From: Deltaproteobacteria bacterium
Lineage (GTDB): Bacteria; Desulfobacterota_B; Binatia; UBA9968
Assembly (NCBI GenBank): GCA_016193385.1
Contig: JACPSF010000269.1
Span: 1-5,008 of the forward strand
Reading direction: 5' to 3'
DNA: 5,008 nt
A model generated the notes under the pieces. That model did not search any database. It had not been told where the DNA came from and saw only the letters and a program-made list of their open reading frames with translations. Below, one piece after another: positions 1 to 5,008 of this stretch. Each line of letters opens with the position of its first letter. Position 1 is the first letter of the stretch. The position numbers and the translations under genes are program-made.

Positions 1-315
1 TATGCTTTTTTGAAAGCGATTGCGGAAGGAGTGCTGCTGGCAAAAAGGGATCCTTCCGTCTCAAAGAAGGCGATTGCCAAATATGCGAAGATCGACGATC
101 CGAAAATGCTTGATGGGACCTATGACACGTTTGCACCTTATTGGGATAACAGCCTGGCCGTCCGCGCGGAAGTGATCCAGGCTCAATTTGATTATCTTGA
201 TGAAAAGGAATTCCCCGGAGCAAGGAATACGGACCCGAGAGAATTTTTCGATAACTCCTTTGCCGAGAACCTTGAGAGATCGGGCTTTTTCCAGAAGATT
301 GGATTCGTGAAGTAA
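1..315 (+). CDS. ABC transporter substrate-binding protein, NMT1/SsuA-like, C-terminal part (5' end outside window)
   Basis: The frame is open from base 1 and ends at TAA 313-315, giving about 104 residues of the C-terminus. A TTG at 10-12 could be read as a start but is not credible, because the protein is clearly the tail of a larger one; members of the family are usually about 320-350 residues. The visible part is soluble and charged. It carries the terminal signature of NMT1/THI5-like periplasmic binding proteins: a DDP...LDGTYD..APYW stretch, then NTDPREFFDNSFAENLERSGF just before the end. Such proteins are exported, bind a small organic ligand (sulfonates, nitrate or pyrimidine precursors in characterised relatives) and deliver it to an ABC permease. 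The ligand cannot be deduced here. No permease or ATPase gene follows in the window, so any partners would lie upstream or elsewhere. Family assignment is fairly sure; the substrate is unknown. Confidence 0.82.
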   Translation, partial: YAFLKAIAEGVLLAKRDPSVSKKAIAKYAKIDDPKMLDGTYDTFAPYWDNSLAVRAEVIQAQFDYLDEKEFPGARNTDPREFFDNSFAENLERSGFFQKIGFVK

Positions 316-322
316 GGAAGGC

Positions 323-336
323 GCCGCAAGTGCGGC
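323..336 (+). other. Short GC-rich hairpin after the substrate-binding protein gene
   Basis: GCCGC (323-327) and GCGGC (332-336) are perfect inverted repeats around a four-base AAGT loop, eight bases after the TAA of the upstream gene. No run of T follows, so it is not a convincing intrinsic terminator. It could protect the 3' end of an mRNA or attenuate read-through. Substrate-binding protein genes often have an intergenic hairpin before the rest of the operon, but a five-pair stem can also arise by chance. Confidence 0.3.
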
Positions 337-342
337 AGATTC

Positions 343-443
343 AAGGAGTGATCATGAAATCTCCCTTGTCTCGTCAGCTTTTCAGTCCTTCTTCACGGAC
401 CCGTTGCCGGAGGCCGGCTTCTTCGGCGGCCGTACGAGCATGA
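343..443 (+). pseudogene. Orphan ribosome binding site and start codon with 29-codon reading frame; possible 5' stub of a lost gene
   Basis: AAGGAG at 343-348 sits five bases before ATG 354-356, a strong start signal 27 bases after the substrate-binding protein gene. The frame encodes MKSPLSRQLFS and then enters the antisense of the downstream MFS gene, stopping at TGA 441-443 after 29 codons. From about residue 10 the peptide is rich in Ser and Arg and looks like an antisense shadow. The first ten residues (Lys at 2, Arg at 7) would suit the positive n-region of a signal peptide. I infer that this may be the start of a former operon gene cut off near 357-382. It could equally be a chance match or a short leader peptide. 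Confidence 0.3.
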
Positions 444-1710
444 TCAGTATAGCTGAGACCAAAAGGGCGATAGCGAAGAAGGTAAAAGAAATGAAGTAGC
501 TGCCGGTGGCGTCGAAGAGAAAACCGAAGAAAGGCGCTCCGCTGGCGGCGAAAACCTGAGTGAGAAACGTTCCCATGCCGCGCACTGCGCCGAGGGAAAG
601 CCGCCCGTAGTAGTTGGCCCAGATAACCTCCCGCAGCACAAAACTCCCTCCCAGCCCGATGCCGTAGAGAAAAAAACCTGCATACACGTATAAAAGCTGC
701 CTGGATGTGATAGCCAGCGTCAGCCCTAGGGCTTGAATCAGGAATTGGACCATGGCTGCCTTTCGAATATCGACGCGCTCGGCGAGAAGGCCCCAGAAGA
801 GTGTGGAACAGAGCTGGCTCAATGCGATCACGCTCATAAAGGTAGCGGCCATAATGGGGGGATAGCCGATGTCTGTGACGAACGCGAAGACGTGGAGATT
901 CAAGCCTCCGATGCCCACGCTGGCAATTCCGAAGGTAATGACGAGAAGCCAGAAGGCCTGTGTGCGCAGCGCTTCTGCTCGGCTCCACGTCACATCGGCT
1001 GCCAGGGCCTGACGTTGGGCTGCCGAGAGTCTGGCCTCTCTCTCCGGCGGTATGCCTGTTTGGCGAGGAATGGGTGTCCCGTCGGGATGAAGACCCATGT
1101 CCTCAGGGCTCGTTCGAATAAAGGCGATGGCGGGCCCTACGACCAGTACAAGGGCGAGGATCCCGAAGACCGCCCAGGTTTGGCGCCATCCCACCCAAAC
1201 AAAAAGTGCAGCGGCAAAGAGAGGCATGCTTACTTTGGCCATCCCCGTTCCCAGGTTGGCAATGGCAATAGCCCTGCCTCGTTTGCGGATAAACCATCGG
1301 GAGATGATCACATTGACGACCAGGGAACCCATCAAGGTGTCTCCCGCAGTGACCAAGCTGCAGCGCAGCAGAAAGAACTGCCAGAATTCTTGAACCTGGC
1401 TCAAGAGGAGATAGCCTGCGCTGGCTACCACGGCGCCGATGGTGATAAGCCACCGACCGTCGTGACGATCGATCAAAGGTCCGATGAGAGGCGCGATCAC
1501 GGCGCTGACGAGAATCTCACCCGTCCGGAGAAGCGAGAATACTCCCCGCGAGACGCCTAAATCCTCGGTGATGGGCTTGAGGAAAACGCTTAGAGTGCTG
1601 GAGAGGGAAAAGGCGGAGGCGATTTGGGTAACGACTCCAACCCCGACGATATACCAGCCATAGAATAAGGGTCTCTTCTGCTCATAGCCGGGCTTACCCT
1701 GCGATTGCAC
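382..1710 (-). CDS. MFS transporter, OFA/monocarboxylate-carrier-like
   Basis: This is a complete 442-residue integral membrane protein of the major facilitator superfamily, with the usual length and hydrophobicity for 12 helices in two halves. The N-terminus has the PLFYGWYIVGVGV opening (residues 14-26) common in OFA/MCT-type carriers. The loop between helices 2 and 3 carries the MFS signature GPLIDRHDGR (77-86). SRWFIRKRGRAIAIANLGTG (137-156) matches the loop 4-5 motif of the same group. The central cytoplasmic loop is about 195-250, opening with TSPEDMGLHPDG, and the C-terminal half begins near residue 252. The C-terminus is Lys-rich and cytoplasmic. Relatives move small organic anions such as oxalate, formate or monocarboxylates by proton symport or exchange; the substrate here is unknown. 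GTG 1708-1710 is the only sensible start, because an in-frame TGA lies two codons upstream (1714-1716). GGAGGA at 1725-1730 is 14 bases upstream, longer than ideal, and a G-run at 1718-1722 is closer. The gene stands alone on its strand, opposite to both neighbours. Confidence 0.88.
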   Translation of the reverse strand: MQSQGKPGYEQKRPLFYGWYIVGVGVVTQIASAFSLSSTLSVFLKPITEDLGVSRGVFSLLRTGEILVSAVIAPLIGPLIDRHDGRWLITIGAVVASAGYLLLSQVQEFWQFFLLRCSLVTAGDTLMGSLVVNVIISRWFIRKRGRAIAIANLGTGMAKVSMPLFAAALFVWVGWRQTWAVFGILALVLVVGPAIAFIRTSPEDMGLHPDGTPIPRQTGIPPEREARLSAAQRQALAADVTWSRAEALRTQAFWLLVITFGIASVGIGGLNLHVFAFVTDIGYPPIMAATFMSVIALSQLCSTLFWGLLAERVDIRKAAMVQFLIQALGLTLAITSRQLLYVYAGFFLYGIGLGGSFVLREVIWANYYGRLSLGAVRGMGTFLTQVFAASGAPFFGFLFDATGSYFISFTFFAIALLVSAILIMLVRPPKKPASGNGSVKKD

Positions 1711-1864
1711 GCTTCAACCCCCGATCCTCCTGCAAGAGTTTCCTGCTTATCAAGGATCTGTTGTGAAGTAAAAGGCTGGCCGCTCGCATTAGCACGTCCT
1801 GCGTCCTTTTTCTCTGCCCTTGACGCCCGGCAACCATTTCGAATAACTTTGACCCGCTCATTGA
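1711..1864. other. Non-coding stretch upstream of the MFS gene
   Basis: All three forward frames are broken by stops here, and the reverse frames show only a composition shadow. It must hold the promoter of the minus-strand MFS gene. On that strand a GGAGGA ribosome binding site lies at 1725-1730, and a TGATAA-like box occurs near 1750. No -35 element at proper spacing could be recognised, so no promoter is called. TTGACA at 1861-1866 (+) resembles a -35 box, but no -10 follows 16-18 bases later. This stretch may include decayed sequence from the gene whose tail starts at 1865. Confidence 0.4.
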
Positions 1865-2023
1865 CAAGAGGTTGAGGGTCAGCGCTGGGGTTTTGCGGAT
1901 GACGACTCACGGGCACGGACCGCCAATCCGGCAGAGTTCTACAATGCCCGGTTTATCGGCGAGCTGGAGCAAACAGGATTCGTAAAGGAGCTTGCCGCTC
2001 GCTATCCCGATGCCCTTCGTTGA
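1865..2023 (+). pseudogene. C-terminal remnant of a second ABC substrate-binding protein (NMT1/SsuA-like)
   Basis: Between a stop at 1862-1864 and TGA 2021-2023 is an open frame of 52 codons with no ATG, GTG or TTG able to start it. From about 1913 it reads ARTANPAEFYNARFIGELEQ, followed by TGFVKELAARYPDALR. This is the terminal signature of NMT1-like binding proteins and aligns without gaps to the tail of the gene at 1-315: by eye, 10 of 27 positions are identical, including the shared P.EF.....F...LE..GF pattern. Preservation of the reading frame right up to the stop argues against chance. The other roughly 270 residues expected for the family are missing; none of the forward frames upstream resembles them. 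It is therefore a truncated gene, not a functional protein. It differs too much from the first tail to be a recent duplicate. Confidence 0.68.
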
Positions 2024-2029
2024 TGGGAG

Positions 2030-2094
2030 GGTCACTGGGGTCTGATAGTCGCTATTGGCCCTAAATATCATTGAGCACGCCAGACCCCTAGACC
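2030..2094. repeat. Imperfect inverted repeat with 36-base loop
   Basis: GGGGTCTG at 2037-2044 is exactly complementary, in inverted order, to CAGACCCC at 2081-2088. Outside a small internal loop (three bases on one side, two on the other), GGTC 2030-2033 pairs with GACC 2091-2094. That gives 12 pairs in total around a 36-base AT-richer loop. It begins seven bases after the stop of the substrate-binding remnant and ends 40 bases before the cyclase ATG. No T-tract follows on either strand, so it is not a standard terminator. The GGGGTC/GACCCC ends recall short palindromes mobilised by REP-associated (RAYT/IS200-like) transposases. An operator, an mRNA leader structure or chance are alternatives. 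Confidence 0.4.
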
Positions 2095-2120
2095 GGCGCG
2101 TATGACGAATTTGTGAATAA

Positions 2121-2126
2121 AGGGGG
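2121..2126 (+). promoter_or_regulatory. Ribosome binding site of the cyclase gene
   Basis: AGGGGG lies eight bases before ATG 2135-2137 and supports that start. No earlier ATG with a comparable site is present. No paired -35/-10 boxes could be assigned upstream. A TATGAC at 2101-2106 could be a -10, but the nearest TTGAGC (2071-2076) is 24 bases away, too far. Confidence 0.6.
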
Positions 2127-2134
2127 CTACTAAA

Positions 2135-3448
2135 ATGGCAGTGACGGAATGGATAGGAATCACGACAGGGGGATTAACGATTTTAGGCACTATTGTGGGT
2201 ATCACAAGATATATCACCCAATTGCAATTTAAGGTTAGTCAGGAGCGCCTGGAAGCGGATAACACGTTGGTCCAGAAACGATATTCTGATCTTGAAGCCC
2301 GATATAAAGAGCTATTGGACGAAGTCGCGACCTCAAGACGGGTTGGAACCGCGGTGCTAACCAAGAAGCTTGAAATTGATGAGAGTCTGCAGGCTACGAT
2401 GAGAGATATGCGAGCGGGGGCCGGGTCCATTTATATTCCGCTTCTTGACAGAACATCGTCGGAACCGAGAGGGCTGGTGTTTTTATCGATTCAACCCTTC
2501 GGCGGGGAAGCAGCGGCCTTAAAGAGGAAGGTAATACCTTTGAAAAGCCTTGCGGGGAGGTGCTTGACAACTGGACAACCGTTAGTGAGTCCAAACTCGA
2601 AAATTGATCCCGAGCACTTCGGGAAAGCCGATTTAGTTTCAGGATACCGCACCGAGGATGCGCTAAATTTTCCTCTACGCCACAAGGGAGAGACGATTGG
2701 GGTGCTGCAACTCTTAAACAAAGAAAGTCCGGAGCACTTCAATGCCGGTGATATAGCACGCGTCGAACCTTTTGCAGACTCAATGCAGGCCAGAGTTGCT
2801 GAATTTGTCCGCATACCGGACCATCTCGAGGTTTTGGGTGTAGCAGGAGATCGAGAAGCCGAATATGCGACTGTAATGGTCTGTGATTTGACTCACTCGT
2901 CCGCATTATTTAGTGAAATGAACGCGACGGCAGCGATACGGCATTTAAATGAGTATCTCGAAAGGATGTGCGATATAGCTCTCAGCTATGGAGCAACTGT
3001 GGACAAATACGTAGGAGACGGAGTCATGCTTAGATTTAATGTTCCTCGACCCATAGAAGACCATTCACTTAAGGCGGTCAAAGCCGCCTTTGACATGCAA
3101 GCGGCATTTGAAAACCTCAAGGCGGATTGGCTGACGATGGGCGAGCTTGTAAGGACCGTCTACAATCGGATTGGAATCGCCCATGGTCAGGTCCATCAAA
3201 CTGTTATAGGCCATCCACAATACCAATATCTGACGATATTGGGTCAGCCGGTTAACGTCGCTTTCAATCTTTGCGATGCAGCAGTACGTGACAGAAATAT
3301 TATCCTTATTGATCAGTCGGCGCACACCAAACTGCAAGGCCGGGTCATTGTAGAGCAGCTACCAAGAGAAAAATTGGGTAAGGCAACGGCGTTTATTGAA
3401 TCGGCATATGAGGTACGCGGCTTCGCTGTTGCGGGAAGAAGCACTTGA
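2135..3448 (+). CDS. Membrane-anchored GAF-domain class III adenylate/guanylate cyclase
   Basis: This is a 437-residue signalling protein. One hydrophobic helix (about 7-28) anchors it, with almost no periplasmic part. A charged, heptad-like coiled coil follows (about 31-68). Next is a GAF domain (about 75-222, with the typical HKGETIGVLQLLNK strand at 183-196), and then a class III nucleotide cyclase domain (about 243-430). Family knowledge: such domains dimerise and turn ATP or GTP into the cyclic nucleotide in the cytoplasm, with GAF as ligand sensor. Visible active-site residues are D251 in MVCDLTHSS and D295 in KYVGDGVM, the two metal-binding aspartates; K291, the usual purine-selecting lysine; T367 in TILGQPVN, where class IIIb enzymes also have Thr; and N374, the transition-state asparagine. 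The arginine expected four residues later is N378 (VNVAFNL), so activity may be reduced or altered. Lysine plus threonine would favour ATP. Sampled lines are lower in GC than the flanking MFS gene, a possible sign of separate origin. It is probably co-transcribed with the membrane protein 21 bases downstream. Confidence 0.87.
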   Translation: MAVTEWIGITTGGLTILGTIVGITRYITQLQFKVSQERLEADNTLVQKRYSDLEARYKELLDEVATSRRVGTAVLTKKLEIDESLQATMRDMRAGAGSIYIPLLDRTSSEPRGLVFLSIQPFGGEAAALKRKVIPLKSLAGRCLTTGQPLVSPNSKIDPEHFGKADLVSGYRTEDALNFPLRHKGETIGVLQLLNKESPEHFNAGDIARVEPFADSMQARVAEFVRIPDHLEVLGVAGDREAEYATVMVCDLTHSSALFSEMNATAAIRHLNEYLERMCDIALSYGATVDKYVGDGVMLRFNVPRPIEDHSLKAVKAAFDMQAAFENLKADWLTMGELVRTVYNRIGIAHGQVHQTVIGHPQYQYLTILGQPVNVAFNLCDAAVRDRNIILIDQSAHTKLQGRVIVEQLPREKLGKATAFIESAYEVRGFAVAGRST

Positions 3449-3469
3449 GGTGCATCTGGAGAAAAGTCT

Positions 3470-3958
3470 ATGAGCCCTAATCACCGACCGCCGGAGCCCG
3501 CCCCTCGCCCGATCGGGCCTGCGGGATTTTTCACGGGCGTCAAGATTCGGCCGGTTATTGCCGGCGTCATCGTCGATTACGTGGCTACGTACGTCCTGGG
3601 CATGGTTTACCTGATCGTCTTTTACCAGAAGGAATTCTCGAAGGGGGGCCGTACGTTTGAAGAAGCAGTGGAGAAGGCCTTGGATCAAATGTTGTCTTCC
3701 CCGGAGGGTCTTCTCGCGCTCGGGATCATCGGCGCGATCGGCACGGCGGTGGGAGGCTACGTCGCGGGACGGCTTGCCTGGGCCCATGAAGTAAAGCACG
3801 GAGCGCTTGTCGGCGTTGTGTCGCTTATTCTTGGCCTTTTGCAAGCGAGCATGGCAGGGCAGCCGATTCCACTTCCTTACGGGTACGAGCTTTTGGCCTA
3901 CATCATCGCCGTCCCGGCCGGCGCCCTCGGAGGTTACTTCTCGAGGAGTTCGCCGTGA
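3470..3958 (+). CDS. Small four-helix membrane protein of unknown function
   Basis: This is a 162-residue protein I do not recognise as a named family. It has a proline-rich cytoplasmic-looking N-terminus (residues 1-20, PPEPAPRPIGPAG). Four predicted membrane segments follow, at about 28-52, 79-103, 109-129 and 137-156, with an amphipathic charged stretch between the first two (EFSKGGRTFEEAVEKALDQM, 55-74). Helix 2 has a small-residue GxxxG-type face (GIIGAIGTAVGGYVAGRLA, 84-102), and helix 4 has GALGGY, suggesting tight helix packing or oligomerisation. No catalytic motif is visible. GGAG at 3458-3461 lies eight bases before ATG 3470 and supports the start. The gene begins 21 bases after the cyclase stop on the same strand, so the two probably share a transcript and perhaps a membrane context. 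That functional link is inference only. Its stop is one base from the stop of the opposing MFS gene. Confidence 0.72.
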   Translation: MSPNHRPPEPAPRPIGPAGFFTGVKIRPVIAGVIVDYVATYVLGMVYLIVFYQKEFSKGGRTFEEAVEKALDQMLSSPEGLLALGIIGAIGTAVGGYVAGRLAWAHEVKHGALVGVVSLILGLLQASMAGQPIPLPYGYELLAYIIAVPAGALGGYFSRSSP

Positions 3959-3959
3959 T

Positions 3960-5008
3960 CTAAAAGGGTACTTCTTTGATCCCTCGCGCCTTGGATCTTC
4001 TTCCTGGAAAAAGGAGGATCAAGGGCAGAATCGCGATAAGCATGACGCCAAAAAGGCCTTGGATTAAAGCCAGGGCCTTGCTCTGTGCCGCGGCCGGATC
4101 GAATCCCCGGTGAATCATCTGAGCGGAAAGGCCCGCGTGCAATCCACCAAAGGTTGGATTCATTTGGGTGATGCGCTCTACAAGTCGCGCCCGGTGGAAA
4201 GTGAATCGGCGATCCACGAGCGTCGCGGTCAAGGCATAGCCTATGTTTCCGCCCACGCGCCTTCCCAGGGTGTAGAGCCCTGAGGCTGTGGTCATGTCCT
4301 TGGGTTTGATCGTGCTGAGCGACACGGTGGTCATCGTCACAAACATGAAAGGCATTCCCGCCCCCATAATCATTAACGGGAGCACGATAGTCCAGAAGTC
4401 AACATCCGCTGAGAGATGAGCAATTTTCTCATAGGCCGAATAGACCAGCGCGATTCCGATCATTAGAAGTATCCGGGGATCGACCTTGTTGTATAGCCAC
4501 CCCACAACAGGCAGGAGGAGAAGCAGGCTCACGCCACGGGGAAGCAGGACTAATCCGGCCTCGTAGGCAGGATATCCCAGCAAGTTCTGCAGTAGCGCGG
4601 GAAGCGAGAAGGTCGTGCCGTAGAAAGTGATGCCAAAAATTAATCCCATGCTGCAGCCGGTGCTCAACGGAACGTCGCGTAGCAGACGGAAATTGACGAC
4701 CGGTTCTCTCGACCGGAAGTCCCAAACTGCCAAACCAAGCAGAGCGAACGCGGTGATTACGGCCCCCGCGATAATCCAGCCGGACTCAAACCAGTTGTTG
4801 TCCTGCCCGCGCTCCAGGACCACCTGCATGGTCGTAAGTCCGACCGCAAGTAGGCCTATCCCAATCCAATCGACCTGTTTCAGCCCGCGTCGCAAGTAAA
4901 GCGGGTCTTCCACGAAGAGGCTTACCATGAAAGTCCCAAGGATGCTAAAGGGGACATTGATATAAAAAATCCAGGGCCAGCCGTACTGGTCGGTCAGCCA
5001 GCCGCCGA
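3960..5008 (-). CDS. DHA2-family (EmrB/QacA-type) MFS transporter, start outside window
   Basis: The frame is open to the window edge and gives 348 residues of the C-terminal part; a full DHA2 protein is about 500-530 residues with 14 helices. An ATG at 4926-4928 is internal: upstream of it the frame encodes GGWLTDQYGWPWIFYINVP (5006-4950), the hallmark helix 5-6 region of drug:proton antiporter family 2. Further support comes from LERGQDNNWF after the next helix, the PALLQNLLGYPAYEAGLVLLPRG segment near 4599-4536, and ASGLYTLGRRVGGNIG near 4284-4237. The C-terminus is short and basic. Such proteins export hydrophobic drugs, bile salts or similar compounds using the proton gradient, and EmrB types work with an EmrA adaptor. 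No adaptor or TolC gene is visible here; it could lie upstream beyond base 5008. The substrate is unknown. The gene is convergent with the small membrane protein gene. Confidence 0.9.
   Translation of the reverse strand, partial: GGWLTDQYGWPWIFYINVPFSILGTFMVSLFVEDPLYLRRGLKQVDWIGIGLLAVGLTTMQVVLERGQDNNWFESGWIIAGAVITAFALLGLAVWDFRSREPVVNFRLLRDVPLSTGCSMGLIFGITFYGTTFSLPALLQNLLGYPAYEAGLVLLPRGVSLLLLLPVVGWLYNKVDPRILLMIGIALVYSAYEKIAHLSADVDFWTIVLPLMIMGAGMPFMFVTMTTVSLSTIKPKDMTTASGLYTLGRRVGGNIGYALTATLVDRRFTFHRARLVERITQMNPTFGGLHAGLSAQMIHRGFDPAAAQSKALALIQGLFGVMLIAILPLILLFPGRRSKARGIKEVPF

Noticed and set aside
733..1560. A 275-codon forward reading frame opposite the first MFS gene
   Set aside because: Its product is highly charged with scattered Cys, Gly and His, no domain and no hydrophobic core. 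The opposite strand encodes a convincing 12-helix transporter with family motifs, so this is an antisense shadow.
1861..1866. TTGACA as a -35 promoter element on the plus strand
   Set aside because: No -10-like hexamer occurs at 16-18 bases, and the next gene start on that strand is about 270 bases away.
1590..1916. A 108-codon reverse frame overlapping the MFS start and the upstream gap
   Set aside because: It is low-complexity (Pro, Ser, Arg), overlaps the start of the real MFS gene in another frame, and covers the opposite strand of the binding-protein remnant. No domain or ribosome binding site supports it.
3359..3844. A 161-codon reverse frame spanning the end of the cyclase gene and much of the small membrane protein gene
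   Set aside because: It is very rich in Arg and His, resembles no known fold, and is antisense to two better-supported genes with ribosome binding sites.
4001..4027. GATCTTCTTCC...GGAGGATC inverted repeat near the end of the DHA2 gene as a terminator for the cyclase unit
   Set aside because: It lies inside the opposing coding sequence, relies on wobble pairs on the plus strand, is interrupted on the minus strand, and has no T-tract after it.
4926..4928. ATG as the start of a 322-residue DHA2 protein
   Set aside because: The frame continues upstream to the window edge with the conserved GGWLTD...WIFYINVP segment, so this methionine is internal.

Overview
The window comes from a bacterial chromosome of moderate GC. 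Lines sampled by hand are about 52-63% GC in the first transporter gene and about 45-48% in the central cyclase gene. Three features fit the transport-rich genomes of uncultured soil or sediment bacteria (NC10, Rokubacteria, Tectomicrobia or deltaproteobacterial types): an NMT1-like ABC substrate-binding protein tail plus a remnant of a second one, an OFA/MCT-like MFS carrier, and a DHA2-type MFS exporter. This taxonomic guess is weak. No RNA gene, CRISPR array, intact mobile element or replication origin is visible.

Layout. Positions 1-315 (+) are the 3' end of an ABC transporter substrate-binding protein gene. A good Shine-Dalgarno and ATG follow at 343-356, as if another gene of the same operon began there, but the frame runs only 29 codons into the antisense of the next gene. 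Positions 382-1710 (-) encode a complete 442-residue, probably 12-helix MFS carrier with a GTG start. The 424-base gap 1711-2134 has no intact gene. It holds the upstream region of that carrier, the orphaned C-terminal 52 codons of a second substrate-binding protein (1865-2023, +), and a long imperfect inverted repeat (2030-2094).

Positions 2135-3448 (+) encode a membrane-anchored GAF plus class III nucleotide cyclase protein. A four-helix membrane protein of unknown function (3470-3958, +) follows 21 bases later, probably in the same transcript. Convergent to it, with one base between the stop codons, is the 3' two-thirds of a DHA2-family multidrug-type MFS gene (3960-5008, -), whose start lies outside the window.

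How the parts relate. The cyclase and the small membrane protein look like a two-gene signalling unit. Its output nucleotide is unproven, because the cyclase lacks the usual transition-state arginine. The two MFS genes and the substrate-binding remnants are separate transport functions. The most informative structural point is that the first MFS gene sits, inverted, between an orphan start signal and an orphan C-terminal tail of a substrate-binding protein gene. This suggests that it replaced most of a tandem second substrate-binding gene. No clearly new multi-gene system is evident.
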